Shown here: one piece after another, positions 1-10,095 of the stretch | Position numbering within the stretch: position 1 is the stretch's first letter | Layout of the letters: every line of letters begins with the position of its first letter | Source of the DNA: Roseburia sp. 1XD42-34 | GTDB taxonomy: Bacteria; Bacillota; Bacilli; Bacillales; Amphibacillaceae | Direction of reading: 5' to 3' | DNA: 48,151 bases | NCBI RefSeq assembly: GCF_009917385.1 | Contig: NZ_QWLJ01000038.1 | Coordinates: 1 to 48,151, forward strand | Notes under the pieces: generated by a model | The model's input: the letters and a program-made list of their open reading frames with translations, nothing else | Database searches by the model: none | What the model was told of the DNA's origin: nothing | Program-made: the position numbers and the translations under genes

Positions 1-411
1 ATCGCAGATGAACCAGTTTCCGCACTGGATGTGTCTGTGCAGGCGCAAGTACTTAATTTTATGCAAGATATTCAGAAGGATTTGAACTTAACGTATTTAT
101 TTATAAGCCATGATTTAGGGATTGTAAAGCATATGTGTGACGAAATAGGAATTATGTATAAAGGGCGTTTTGTCGAAGAAGGGACGAAAGAAGATATTTT
201 TAACCATCCCCAGCACATATATACGAAGCGTCTTGTTGCGGCAATACCAGATATTGATCCGGTTAACCGTCAACAGAAGAAAGTATACCGAGAAGAAGTA
301 GAAAAAGAGTATCACAGTAATTATAATGATTATTTTGATGGTGAAGGGTTAGCGTACCAATTACGCCACATATCGGATTCACATTTAGTTGCTTTACCGC
401 AGAAAGGTTGA
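1..411 (+). CDS. oppF: Oligopeptide ABC transporter ATP-binding protein, C-terminal part (OppF/AppF-like), cut by window start
   Basis: Reading frame 1 is open from base 1, so only the C-terminal 136 residues are present. The first residues, IADEPVSALDVSVQAQ, are the Walker B end and D-loop of an ABC ATPase, and FISHDLG carries the H-loop histidine. The tail NHPQHIYTKRLVAAIPDIDP is the oligopeptide-type C-terminal extension of the OppD/OppF family. The protein energises peptide import at the inner face of the membrane. It ends 4 bases before oppB, so it is cotranscribed with the permeases downstream. A methionine-equivalent GTG at 31 is internal and not a real start. Confidence 0.92.
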   Translation: MADEPVSALDVSVQAQVLNFMQDIQKDLNLTYLFISHDLGIVKHMCDEIGIMYKGRFVEEGTKEDIFNHPQHIYTKRLVAAIPDIDPVNRQQKKVYREEVEKEYHSNYNDYFDGEGLAYQLRHISDSHLVALPQKG

Positions 412-415
412 TAGC

Positions 416-1378
416 ATGTGGAAATTTATTGTTAGACGGCTGTTAATTACTATGCCACAAATTGTTTTACTAAGTATTTTAGTATTTATTATGGCACAGC
501 TTATGCCAGGAGACGCACTATCTGGTTTAATTGATCCGAATATTGATCCAGCAGCAATAGAAGAACAGCGGGAAAAATTAGGCTTAAACGATCCTTGGTA
601 TGTCCAATATACAGATTGGGTTACTTCAGCTATCCAAGGCGATTTGGGACAATCTTTTCGCTTTAAGATGCCGGTATCTGAATTAATTGGACAAAGACTT
701 GTAAACACATTTTGGTTATCGCTAGTAACATTGATCATTACATATCTTATTGCTATTCCTTTAGGGATTACGAGTGGGCGTTATAATGATACATTACGTG
801 ATCAAATGATCAATGGCTATACGTATATTGGTTTTGCCACTCCATTATTTATCTTTGCTTTAGTTATGTTATGGGCCTTTGGCTATGGCCTAGGCTGGTT
901 TCCAACTGGAGGAAGCGTAGAGCCAGGATTAGAACCAGGATCATTTGCGTATATCATGAGCAAAATCAATCATTTATTATTGCCTGCCATATCGATGGCA
1001 TTGATAACTACCGTAAATACGGTGCAGTATTTGCGAAGTGAAATAATTGATACGAAACAGAAGGATTTTGTACTTACCGCAAGAGCTAAAGGGGCTTCCG
1101 AGTCACGCGTTTATCGCCGTCATATATTCCGCAATTCATTATTACCGATTGCAGCCTATTTTGGGTTTGAAATAACCGGTCTGATTGGCGGAACCGTATT
1201 TATCGAAACTATTTTTAGCTATCCGGGAATGGGACTGTTATTTATGGAATCTGTGTTGCAACGAGATTACAGTGTAGTAACATCTGTTGTCTTGTTATTC
1301 GGAATTGCATCGATTCTAGGGGCTTTACTCTCAGATATTATTTTAAGTCTCGTAGACCCGCGGATTCGAATTAAATAA
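416..1378 (+). CDS. oppB: Oligopeptide ABC transporter permease OppB-like
   Basis: A 320-residue inner-membrane permease. The start is ATG 416, with AAAGG at 403-407 as ribosome site; the in-frame TTG at 389 lies inside oppF and has no such site. The N-terminus MWKFIVRRLLITMPQ and the following membrane segment, ending in MPGD, are typical of the OppB/DppB/AppB family. The cytoplasmic EAA-type loop, which docks on the ATPase, is seen as TARAKGASESRVYRRHIFRN, and the protein ends in the usual LVDPRIR. Together with OppC it forms the membrane channel. Whether the substrate is oligo- or dipeptide cannot be read from the sequence. Confidence 0.93.
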   Translation: MWKFIVRRLLITMPQIVLLSILVFIMAQLMPGDALSGLIDPNIDPAAIEEQREKLGLNDPWYVQYTDWVTSAIQGDLGQSFRFKMPVSELIGQRLVNTFWLSLVTLIITYLIAIPLGITSGRYNDTLRDQMINGYTYIGFATPLFIFALVMLWAFGYGLGWFPTGGSVEPGLEPGSFAYIMSKINHLLLPAISMALITTVNTVQYLRSEIIDTKQKDFVLTARAKGASESRVYRRHIFRNSLLPIAAYFGFEITGLIGGTVFIETIFSYPGMGLLFMESVLQRDYSVVTSVVLLFGIASILGALLSDIILSLVDPRIRIK

Positions 1379-1407
1379 ACAGTTACTATCATGGAGGTGA
1401 CATACAA

Positions 1408-2310
1408 TTGGAATATACAAATGTGGAAGCAGTTGAGATAGATAAGGATAAAGTCCCTTCAATGGGGAGAATCATTTGGCGAGAAATGGTTCGAGATAAA
1501 GTTGCGCTAATATCATTTATTTTTCTTATTACCATTACCGGGTTTGTTTATGGAATTTCTTTATTTTTAGATCAAACAGAAATTGTAAAAGTAGATTTAT
1601 TTGCGATTAATCAGCCACCGTCTAGCGAGTTTTGGCTAGGCACCGATTATGGAGGCAGAGATATATTTGGTCAGTTAATTATCGGAACACGTAACTCATT
1701 ATCGATTGGCTTTTTAGTGACATTTATGACTGGTGTCATTGGGGTTACGTATGGATTAGCATCAGGTTATTTTGGTGGTACGGTAGATAATATCATGATG
1801 CGGATTGTTGATTTCTTTTTGATTTTACCATTTTTAATGATTGTTATTGTATTTGTGGCGATTGTACCGGAGTATAGCGTATGGACATTTTCACTGATTA
1901 TGACAGCTTTTCTCTGGATGGGGATTGCCCGTTTAATTCGTTCGAAGGCGTTACAGGAGCGAGAGCTGGATTATGCGCAAGCGTCAAAAACGCTAGGGAC
2001 CCCGCATTGGAAGATCATGTTTTTACAAGTTTTGCCGAATTTGAGTTCATTAATTATCGTAACGATGACATTGAATTTGGCTGCTAATATAGGCTTGGAA
2101 TCTGGGTTATCCTTTTTAGGGTTTGGGTTTCCCGAAGATACCCCAAGTCTAGGTACACTGCTTGGATACGCAAGAAATCCACAAACATTGGAACTAAGAT
2201 GGTGGATTTGGGTACCTGCAGCTATTATGGTGTTCTTATTGATGTTAGCTGTCCGAAATGTAGGAGAGGCACTTAAGCGTGCAACAGATGCAAGACAGCG
2301 AAGAGGTTAA
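1408..2310 (+). CDS. oppC: Oligopeptide ABC transporter permease OppC-like
   Basis: A 300-residue permease, partner of OppB. The start is TTG 1408, set by a strong GGAGGTGA at 1393-1400. The N-terminal cytoplasmic stretch (GRIIWREMVRDKVALISF) is the OppC_N type, followed by a membrane segment, an extracellular loop with FWLGTDYGGRDIFGQ (the conserved GTD-GRD signature of OppC/DppC), and five more hydrophobic segments. The EAA-type loop reads YAQASKTLGTPHWKIMFLQ. It follows oppB after 29 bases and precedes the binding protein, so the gene order here is F-B-C-A. Confidence 0.93.
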   Translation: MEYTNVEAVEIDKDKVPSMGRIIWREMVRDKVALISFIFLITITGFVYGISLFLDQTEIVKVDLFAINQPPSSEFWLGTDYGGRDIFGQLIIGTRNSLSIGFLVTFMTGVIGVTYGLASGYFGGTVDNIMMRIVDFFLILPFLMIVIVFVAIVPEYSVWTFSLIMTAFLWMGIARLIRSKALQERELDYAQASKTLGTPHWKIMFLQVLPNLSSLIIVTMTLNLAANIGLESGLSFLGFGFPEDTPSLGTLLGYARNPQTLELRWWIWVPAAIMVFLLMLAVRNVGEALKRATDARQRRG

Positions 2311-2396
2311 ACCGTAAATGAGTTGCTTACATCTAAAGATGTTAAGTATAGATAACGTCATATGACGTATACAAAAAAATAGGGAGGTCAAGTAAT

Positions 2397-4214
2397 ATGA
2401 GAGAAAGCCGTTGGCGTATCGTTTTATCTGCGATCATGCTAGGTTTCATACTTATGCTAGCTGCATGTGGCGGAGATGAGGAAAGCAAATCGGATAAATC
2501 GGCTGATAAGAAGTCAGGAAAAGATGGCGAGCAGATTTATTCCATTGATGATTTTAATGTAGAAACAAAAAATGAAGGGAAAGCAATCGACGGAGGTCAC
2601 TTGAAGTTTGGTGTCGTTACAGATACGGCCATTGAAGGTTTGTTAAATTTTAATTTTTATTCAGGGGCTTATGATGTTGAATTTATTAAATGGTTTGATG
2701 AATCTTTATTAAATGCTGATGAAACACATAATTTTAATCAAGATGGTGCTGCAACATTTGAAGTAGATGACAGTGGAAAAGTATTTACCTTTAAGATTCG
2801 CGATAATGTAAATTGGCATGATGGCAAGCCAGTTACAGCGGAGGACTGGGCATTTGCTTATGAAGTCATTGGGCACCCTGATTATCCTGGGGTTCGTTAT
2901 GGTGATGATTTTACAGTTATTGAAGGTATGGAAGAGTACCATAATGGTAAGGCAGATTCGATTTCAGGGATTGAAGTGGTAGATGAAAAAACATTAAAAA
3001 TAACGTATAAAGAGGCGTCTCCTTCTTTACTAAGTGGAGGTATTTGGCCGTATGCCTTACCGAAGCATATCTTTAAAGATATTCCTGTAGCTAAAATGGC
3101 GGAGTCTGATGCGGTCCGGAAAAATCCAATTGGTATGGGTCCATATAAAGTAGACAGCATTACACCAGGAGAAGCGGTTGTCCTTACGAAAAATGAAGAT
3201 TACTGGCAAGGGGAGCCAAAGCTAGATAAGGTTACGGTTAAAGTCGTAAATCCTAAAACTGTTGTCCAAGCTTTAAAAACAGGTGAAGTAGATACTGTAC
3301 ATGAATTCCCAGCGGATCAATATCCAGATAATGCCGATATGTCTAACGTAGAGTTTTTAGGAAATATAGACATGGCATACTCATACATTGGCTTTAAATT
3401 AGGTACGTGGGATAAAGAGAAAAAAGTAGTAAAACCGGATCCCAATAAAAAAATGGCAGACGTTAATTTGCGTAAAGCAATGGGACATGCAATTGATAAT
3501 GATACTGTAGGAAAGCAGTTTTACAATGGATTACGTTGGAATGCGACAACATTAATACCACCATCACATCCGAATTTTCACGATAAAGACAATCCTGGTA
3601 TAGCTTATGATCCAGAAAAAGCGAAGAAAATTTTAGATGATGCTGGTTATAAGGATACCAATGGAGACGGTATGCGGGAAAATCCAGACGGCGAAGAGTT
3701 AGTTATTAATTTTGCGTCGATGTCAGGTCAAGAAACTGCTGAGCCAATTGCTAATTATTATATTCAAGCTTGGAAAAATGTTGGTTTAAATGTTAAATTA
3801 TTAGATGGTCGTCTACAAGAGTTCAATTCATTCTATGATCGTATTGGACAAAGCGGTGATGATGATCCGAAGATTGATGTTTATGCAGCTGGCTGGGGTG
3901 TCGCAACGGATGTGAACCCAGCAGGACTATATGGACGTGATGCGTTATTTAATTTCACACGCTATGCAAGTGAAGAGAATGATAAGCTGCTAAAGCAAGG
4001 TGTCTCTAAAGATGCTATGGATTTAAAGTACCGTCAGAAAGTATATAAGGATTGGCAACAGTTAATGGTTAAAGAAGTTCCTGTCATTCCAACTAACTAT
4101 CGTGCGAAAATAGTTCCAGTAAATAAGCGTGTGTTGAATTATACGATCGAAAATAACTGGGCAAATTATTATGAAATTGCTGTAACGGAAGAAAAACCGA
4201 TAAAAGCGGAATAA
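2397..4214 (+). CDS. oppA: Oligopeptide-binding lipoprotein, OppA/AppA-like (SBP family 5)
   Basis: A 605-residue extracellular solute-binding protein. It begins with a lipoprotein signal: a basic start (MRESRWR), a hydrophobic core and the lipobox LAAC at about residues 21-24, followed by an acidic/lysine-rich linker. The body is the family 5 binding fold, with VNWHDGKPVTAEDWAFAYEV and NPIGMGPYKV as typical blocks, and RKAMGHAIDND near the middle. It captures peptides and hands them to OppBC. The start ATG 2397 has AGGGAGG at 2381-2387. The 86-base gap after oppC is longer than the other gaps in the operon, so an extra promoter or processing site there is possible. Confidence 0.93.
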   Translation: MRESRWRIVLSAIMLGFILMLAACGGDEESKSDKSADKKSGKDGEQIYSIDDFNVETKNEGKAIDGGHLKFGVVTDTAIEGLLNFNFYSGAYDVEFIKWFDESLLNADETHNFNQDGAATFEVDDSGKVFTFKIRDNVNWHDGKPVTAEDWAFAYEVIGHPDYPGVRYGDDFTVIEGMEEYHNGKADSISGIEVVDEKTLKITYKEASPSLLSGGIWPYALPKHIFKDIPVAKMAESDAVRKNPIGMGPYKVDSITPGEAVVLTKNEDYWQGEPKLDKVTVKVVNPKTVVQALKTGEVDTVHEFPADQYPDNADMSNVEFLGNIDMAYSYIGFKLGTWDKEKKVVKPDPNKKMADVNLRKAMGHAIDNDTVGKQFYNGLRWNATTLIPPSHPNFHDKDNPGIAYDPEKAKKILDDAGYKDTNGDGMRENPDGEELVINFASMSGQETAEPIANYYIQAWKNVGLNVKLLDGRLQEFNSFYDRIGQSGDDDPKIDVYAAGWGVATDVNPAGLYGRDALFNFTRYASEENDKLLKQGVSKDAMDLKYRQKVYKDWQQLMVKEVPVIPTNYRAKIVPVNKRVLNYTIENNWANYYEIAVTEEKPIKAE

Positions 4215-4224
4215 TTTTGGAAAT

Positions 4225-4267
4225 GGGCAGCCTGCGATGAATTTATCTAGCAGGCTGTCTGTTTTTT
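4225..4267 (+). terminator. Rho-independent terminator after opp operon
   Basis: An 11-bp stem (4225-4235 paired with 4250-4260, two G-U pairs) with a 14-base loop and a T-run GTTTTTT directly after. It lies 11 bases after the oppA stop. Confidence 0.85.
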
Positions 4268-4879
4268 ATTGTATAGCATACAATGTCAAGAGCTTTTTTC
4301 AAGTTTTTGAGTAACCTCTAACACACCTACTGAGTCTTTTATGAAAAAAGCCCTATCTTCTTGATTCAGAAAGGGGTTTTCGCTCGATTCTTTCTGCATT
4401 GATGCAATCTGGCATGGAGTACAAAATAGATAAATACCGTACTAGTTCGCATTTACAGGTCGAGTGACATAAGTCTAAACATCGAGGGCAAATCTGCCTC
4501 AGGAAATTAGATCCGATCTCCACTCGAACCAAGAGAGTGGGGCCTATTTATTTGTATTCATTTACGCAAAACTAACGGTAAAGTTAGCTTTTTAAGACTT
4601 CTGTTTTGTAATTATATGTTGGATTATCTCATTTAAATGGTTTGTTCTTTGTAAGCATGGCAAAAGCAATTTTTAAGACTGTATATTGCACCAGTTTTAT
4701 TCCTTATCTTTCAAGCGGTTTGCGAAGGGAGTTAAAATGTCATTGTGAACTGAAAGGCTTTTCCCTGCATTGGATACAGCTCTCTTACAACAATACTAGA
4801 GACATTTAGTCATATCCCCTCTGTTTTTTTCATAAACTGTTCTGTAGGTTTGCTATGCTTCTAGGGAGGGTGACGCAAT
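4268..4879. other. Gene-free stretch between opp operon and asnO
   Basis: No convincing reading frame. It contains several hairpins: one with AAAAGCCCT and AGGGGTTTT arms (about 4345-4380), one with CCACTC/GAGTGG arms (about 4520-4537) and a small CTAAC/GTTAG hairpin followed by CTTTTTAAG (about 4571-4595). The look is of decayed sequence or terminator remnants rather than a defined riboswitch; no T-box or SAM motif was recognised ahead of asnO. A possible -10 (TATGCT, about 4853) lies just before the asnO ribosome site, but its -35 is poor. Confidence 0.4.
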
Positions 4880-6727
4880 TTGTGCGGAATAACTGGACAT
4901 GTGAATTGGAATAAAGATGTGCGAGCAGATCGACAAATGCTCGAGAAGATGACGGAGACGTTGTCACATCGGGGACCTGATGAAACGAATACATGGTTGA
5001 ATCAACATGTTGCTTTTGGTCATAAGCGTCTGTCGGTCATTGATATTGAAGGCGGAAAGCAACCAATGCAAAAGGTCAAGAACGGTGATAGGTATACGCT
5101 GGTATATAATGGGGAGCTATATAATACAGAGGAATTGCGTAATGAATTATATCGTAAAGGCTATACATTTGATACAACATCAGATACAGAAGTACTACTT
5201 ACAGCATATTTGGAGTGGAAGGAACAATGCGTGGATCATTTAAATGGCATATTTGCTTTTGCGGTGTGGGATGGACTGAAGGAGCAGCTTTTTATAGCTA
5301 GAGACCGTTTAGGGGTAAAGCCGTTATTTTTTCAAGAAAAAGCTGGTCAGTTTATTTTTGGTTCGGAATTAAAAGCAATTCTTGCCCATGAGGCTGTTAA
5401 AGCAGAAGTTGATCGGTTTGGATTAGCTGAAGTGTTCGGACTTGGTCCAGCACGTACGCCTGGACATGGTTTATTTAAAAATATGCAAGAACTTCGTGCA
5501 GGGCATGCGCTGACTTTCTCAAAACATGGCGTGAAAAAATGGCGCTATTGGAATGTAAAGAGTCGCCCACATACGGATTCAGTATCAGAGACGGTAAGTA
5601 AGGTAAGAGAGCTATTTATCGATGCAGTACAGCGCCAGCTTGTAGCTGATGTTCCTGTATCCACTTTTCTATCTGGAGGATTAGATTCAAGCGCTATTAC
5701 AGCTATCGCTGCCAATTATTTTAAAGCGCAAGGAAAAGAAGCACTTACTACTTTTTCAGTTGATTATGAAGGTAATGCTGCTCATTTTAAAGCAAGTAAA
5801 TTCCAACCATCCATGGATCAACCATATATTGAAGAAATGGCGGAAGCTTTTGCAACCAACCATCGTAATGAGGTTATCACTGGTGAAGAATTGGCCAGTC
5901 ATCTAAAAAGGGCAGTAGAGCTGCGCGATCAACCTGGGATGGCAGATATTGATTCATCGTTATTATGGTTTTGCAAACAGATTAAAAAGCAAGCTACTGT
6001 TAGCCTTTCAGGAGAATGTGCGGACGAAATATTTGGAGGTTACCCGTGGTTTCATAACCCTTCAACGGAGGAAGGAACAGGATTTCCATGGATGAGGTCA
6101 TTAACATCACGTATGGGCTTACTTCACTCGCAATGGCAGAAAAAATTAAAACTTCATGATTATGTTTATGATCGTTATCAGGAGACGATTAAGGAAACAC
6201 CTCGTCTGGAAGGGGAAAGTGCAGAGAATGCACGTAGAAGAGAATTATTTTATTTAAATATGCACTGGTTTATGGCACAGCTACTTGATCGGAAAGACCG
6301 AATGAGTATGGGCGCTAGCTTAGAGGTGCGTGTACCATACGCAGATCATCGACTAGTGGAGTATGTGTGGAATATTCCGTGGGAGATGAAGATGCTTGAC
6401 GGAAGAGAAAAAGGCATCTTACGAAAAGCAATGGAAGGAATTTTACCTGAAACCATTCTCTATCGTAAAAAAAGCCCGTTTCCTAAAACTTTTCAGCCTG
6501 CCTACACGATTGCGGTAACAAAGTGGATGCGCGAAATATTAGATGATAAAGAGGCAAGAATATTTGAATTTTTAAATAGGGAAAAGGTAGAAGCTATTTT
6601 AGAGACTGAGGGTAAGGAATTTAAAGATCCTTGGTATGGACAATTAATGAAAGGTCCACAACTGATTGCTCATCTTTGTCAAATAGATTATTGGCTAAGA
6701 GCTTATGACGTCCAAGTAGTGGAATGA
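4880..6727 (+). CDS. asnO: Asparagine synthetase (glutamine-hydrolysing), AsnO/YisO type
   Basis: A 615-residue class II glutamine amidotransferase that makes asparagine from aspartate, glutamine and ATP. The start is TTG 4880 with GGGAGGGTGA at 4864-4873. This start places Cys2 (MCGITGH) as the N-terminal nucleophile after methionine removal. The glutaminase domain contains SHRGPDE and YNGELYN (residues 1 to about 200). The synthetase domain has the pyrophosphate loop LSGGLDSS near residue 265 and SLSGECADEIFGGYPWF. Length and sequence match B. subtilis AsnO rather than AsnB or AsnH; in that species AsnO is the sporulation-linked synthetase. It appears to be a single-gene unit with its own terminator. 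Confidence 0.93.
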   Translation: MCGITGHVNWNKDVRADRQMLEKMTETLSHRGPDETNTWLNQHVAFGHKRLSVIDIEGGKQPMQKVKNGDRYTLVYNGELYNTEELRNELYRKGYTFDTTSDTEVLLTAYLEWKEQCVDHLNGIFAFAVWDGLKEQLFIARDRLGVKPLFFQEKAGQFIFGSELKAILAHEAVKAEVDRFGLAEVFGLGPARTPGHGLFKNMQELRAGHALTFSKHGVKKWRYWNVKSRPHTDSVSETVSKVRELFIDAVQRQLVADVPVSTFLSGGLDSSAITAIAANYFKAQGKEALTTFSVDYEGNAAHFKASKFQPSMDQPYIEEMAEAFATNHRNEVITGEELASHLKRAVELRDQPGMADIDSSLLWFCKQIKKQATVSLSGECADEIFGGYPWFHNPSTEEGTGFPWMRSLTSRMGLLHSQWQKKLKLHDYVYDRYQETIKETPRLEGESAENARRRELFYLNMHWFMAQLLDRKDRMSMGASLEVRVPYADHRLVEYVWNIPWEMKMLDGREKGILRKAMEGILPETILYRKKSPFPKTFQPAYTIAVTKWMREILDDKEARIFEFLNREKVEAILETEGKEFKDPWYGQLMKGPQLIAHLCQIDYWLRAYDVQVVE

Positions 6728-6799
6728 AAATGGTTTTACCACTAGCAATGTGCTAGACACCTTTTATAAGGGTCCAAAATGGAATGGTATTCCCCTGGG

Positions 6800-6836
6800 C
6801 ATGCCGTGGTAGATGAAATTTCCACGGCATGTCATT
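6800..6836. terminator. Terminator hairpin between asnO and the convergent small gene
   Basis: A perfect 10-bp stem (6800-6809 with 6822-6831, CATGCCGTGG arms) and a 12-base loop, followed on the plus strand by TCATTTTAC. It sits between two convergent genes and may serve both. Confidence 0.65.
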
Positions 6837-6907
6837 TTACTACAGTAAAGTGAGGAAACTCCTCTTTATCCGTATGATAAATAAGTATTCCATAATCTAT
6901 GAAGTAA

Positions 6908-7189
6908 TCACGATTTCACTTTTTCATGCATCATCGCAGCAAATTTTTTATGGAATCTTTCTGTATAAAGTGGACGATGTAACTTTTTATATTTTTGCTT
7001 ACCGATTAGTTGACGCACTTCTGTATCATAAATGATTATTTTACGAAACAGTGGATTATCTAAATAGTTATGAAACCAAGATTGTTGCCTTAAGTAGCGA
7101 ATGTTTTTTTCAATATCTTCTTCAGCGATGCGTCTGTCATTCTGAAAAAACATCCATAATTCTAAAAGCAACTCCAGTACTACCGCCAA
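6908..7189 (-). CDS. Hypothetical protein, small, convergent to asnO
   Basis: Not a family I recognise. The longer frame opens at TTG 7246 without a ribosome site, but an internal in-frame TTG at 7189 has GGAGG 8 bases upstream on the minus strand, so I place the start there (93 residues). The N-terminus (MAVVLELLLELWMFF) is hydrophobic or amphipathic. The rest is rich in aromatic and basic residues (NIRYLRQQSWFHNYL, KYKKLHRPLYTERFHKKF) with no cysteines or known motif. Reality of the gene rests on the ribosome site, an intact frame and its placement between terminators. Confidence 0.5.
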   Translation of the reverse strand: MAVVLELLLELWMFFQNDRRIAEEDIEKNIRYLRQQSWFHNYLDNPLFRKIIIYDTEVRQLIGKQKYKKLHRPLYTERFHKKFAAMMHEKVKS

Positions 7190-7499
7190 GCAAAACACCT
7201 CCAGTTGAAATAGAATGATTTTACCTAAACGTTGTTTTATAAACAAGCTTATTGTACTGATTAATAGACATTATGTATACGTATTTCATTATATGAAGTT
7301 TCCTATTTAGGTTAAGTTCTTCATTTTACTTTCAGGATCTAGAAGACAGATGGCATTTTGAGTTCCCAACATATATGCTACTTTCATGTACCGTAATTTC
7401 GTTATAATAGCAGGGAAATAAAATAGGTTCCTTCATTTTTGGTTTTTTGTTAAAATATAAAATATTACGATAAATTATTAAAGAAGTAGGAGGGGGCAA

Positions 7500-9884
7500 A
7501 TGGAAGAGAGGATCGATAACAGTTCAATAGAAAAGAAGGGAAAAATTTCCAAATCAAAAATAGCCTTCATTGGTGTTGGTATTTTATTAATGGTTCTAAT
7601 CATCACTATCATCTTTGTGAACGCTTACTTAAATCGGTCTATTGAAAAAACAGAGGGAAGTATAGAGCTGCAGATTTTAAAACAGGAGGTACAGGTGATA
7701 ACGGACGCTAATGGGGTGCCGCAAATAGAGGCGGCAAATGAGCATGATTTATATGCAGCTCAAGGATATGTACAAGCACAATATCGACTGTTTCAAATGG
7801 AAATGTCACGAAGGCAGGCATCTGGTACGTTAAGTGAAGTAGCTGGAGAAGCAGCAATTGATCAGGATAAATACTTTCGAACACTAGGGTTACGCAGAGC
7901 GGCTGACGAATCTTACGCTTTATACAGTGGCGAAGCAAAACGAGTGTTGGAAGCTTTTGCAAAAGGGGTTAATGCGTACATCGAACAAGCAAAGCAAAGT
8001 AACAGTTTGCCGGTTGAATTTAAGCTTATGGGCTTTGAACCAGAAGAATGGACACCGTTAGACTCATTAACCATTGGAAAGTACATGGCATTTGATCTAG
8101 GTGGTCACTGGGAGCAACAAGCATTCAATTATTATTTGCTACAGCAATTTGATGAAGAAAAAGCCTACGAACTTTTTCCATCCTATCCTCGTGACAAGCC
8201 GGTTATTATGGAAGAAGAGTATGTTTCTATACAAGACACATTTTCTAAGGTCATGATTCCGCATACATTTAATGGAAGTAACAATTGGGTCGTATCCGGT
8301 GATAAAACGGCGTCAGGATTTCCGATGTTAGCAGATGACCCACATTTAGGTTTAGCAACGCCATCGATTTGGATTCAAATGCAATTGAAAACAGATCAAC
8401 AACAGGTAAGTGGTGTTATCTTTGCAGGGGTGCCAGGAATTATATTAGGTCATAACGATCAAGTTGCTTGGGGAGTAACGAACACAGGACCAGATGTACA
8501 ACAATTATATTTAGAAAAAAGGAAGCCAGATTCCAAAGCGGAGTTTTTATTTGCTGGGAAGTGGGAAGAAGCAACTGTTATTAAAGAACCGATTGCCGTG
8601 AAAGATGGAGAAACAATTGATTATGAAGTAGTAGAAACAAGACATGGTCCGGTTATTTCAGAGTTTGCTGAGGACAGTGGTGAGGAAAATGTTTTATCAT
8701 TGAGATGGACTGCCTTATAGCCTACAACGGAGTTGGAGGCTATATTACAAATCAATCAAGCTACCGATTGGGAATCATTTGAAAAAGGGTTGGAGAAATT
8801 CTTGGTTCCTGCGCAAAACTTTGTGTTTGCCTCTAAAGATGGAACAATTGCTTATAAAGCAAATGGGAATATTCCAGTTTATAAGAATGGAAAAGATGCC
8901 TTACTTCCTTTACCAGGTTGGGAAGAAGCAAGCGAATGGAAGCAATACATTCCATTTGATGAACTTCCGAAGGTGATCAATCCAGAGAAAGGGTATATCG
9001 CAACCGCGAACAATAAAATAACGACGGATGATTATCCATATCATATTAGTAATGTATGGGCGCAACCATACCGGTATGAGCGCATTGCAGAAGTGCTGGA
9101 AAATAGTGAAAAGATCACTGTCGAGAATATGCAAAAGCTGCAAATGGATAGCTTTAATATGCAAGCAAAAGAATTTGTCCCTGCGTTTTTAGAACAACTA
9201 AAAGGAGAGGAATTATCAGATCAAGCTGAGCATGCGCTTGAGATCCTAAAAGAATGGGATTATGAAGATACTGCTTCAGCAAGCGAGCCATTAATTTTTC
9301 ACCATTGGTATGAAAAAATAGAGACAACCATTTATCAAGACATACCAGATTCAATGCTTGATTTATTTAAAGTGAAAGGGCAAACGACAGATGCATTATT
9401 GCGAAAAGAGATAGACGGAGAAAATTCTGCCTGGTTGGAGGATTATGGAGGGTTGCATCAAGTTTTAATTACATCATTACATGAATCACTCGCAGAGTTA
9501 GAGGAAAAATACGGCGAAGATATATCAGAATGGGAATGGGGAGACTATCATCGTGTATACTTTGAACATCCGCTTTCAAGTGTTCATCCTGTTTTGAAAT
9601 ATTTTTTCAACAAAGAAGATCCGCTTCCTGTGGATGGAAGCAGGATAACACCAATGGCCGCTAGTTATGAAACAGAGACTGGTGTTGTTGATCACGGCGC
9701 TTCTTGGCGGTTTGTTATTGATATGGAAGAGGCAGGTAAAGGGTATCATCTCGTTGCACCAGGTCAATCTGGTCATTTTAAAAGTCAATGGTACCATGAT
9801 CAATTGGATGATTGGGTGAAGGGAGAATATCATGAAACATATTTGGATAGAAAAACAGGAGACCAATTGATACTGCGTCCTTAG
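7500..9884 (+). pseudogene. Penicillin acylase family protein (Ntn hydrolase), interrupted by an in-frame amber codon
   Basis: The two halves 7500-8720 and 8733-9884 are in the same frame and separated only by TAG at 8718-8720, in a conserved stretch read as RWTAL-stop-PTTELEA where homologues carry a glutamate or similar. Full length would be 794 codons, normal for the family. After ATG 7500 (GGAGGGGG ribosome site) there is an N-terminal membrane anchor (about residues 22-43), then the alpha-chain region. The catalytic serine, N-terminal after self-cleavage, is in FNGSNNWVV (Ser260), followed by the beta chain. Such enzymes hydrolyse amides such as acyl-homoserine lactones or beta-lactam side chains. 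The TTG at 8733 has no usable ribosome site. A sequencing error cannot be excluded. Confidence 0.88.
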
Positions 9885-10032
9885 ATGAATAAATATTGCC
9901 CGGGTAATAAATAGCAACGATTGGAAGAACAAATACACGCACATACAAGCTTTTTCAAAATAGAAGCTTCAATAAAATTAAGTTGGGCGATTTTCATATA
10001 TGTTTCATATAAATCGAATGGTAAATTTACTG

Positions 10033-10061
10033 TTGACAACGCTTACAGATTCAAGTATGAT
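10033..10061 (+). promoter_or_regulatory. SigA promoter of glpFK
   Basis: TTGACA at 10033-10038, a 17-base spacer and TATGAT at 10056-10061. It lies about 220 bases upstream of glpF and immediately before the terminator-bearing leader. Confidence 0.85.
10034..10047 (+). promoter_or_regulatory. cre box (CcpA operator) overlapping the glpFK -35
   Basis: TGACAACGCTTACA agrees at every defined position with the Bacillus cre consensus TGWNANCGNTNWCA. It starts inside the -35 hexamer, so CcpA bound here would block the promoter. This fits carbon catabolite repression of glycerol uptake, known for glpFK in B. subtilis. Confidence 0.8.
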
Positions 10062-10095
10062 AAAAACACAAGTTAATTATGTGGCGGAGAGTAGG

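Noticed and set aside
4490..4560. T-box or other riboswitch ahead of asnO
   Set aside because: No T-box core or known aptamer motif could be found; only simple hairpins are present.
6829..7035. Plus-strand frame opposite the small hypothetical gene
   Set aside because: Lacks a ribosome site and starts inside the terminator hairpin; the minus-strand frame has a good ribosome site.
8733..9884. Separate gene for the second half of the acylase
   Set aside because: Same frame as the first half, no ribosome site for TTG 8733, and it lacks the nucleophile serine; it is the remainder of one broken gene.
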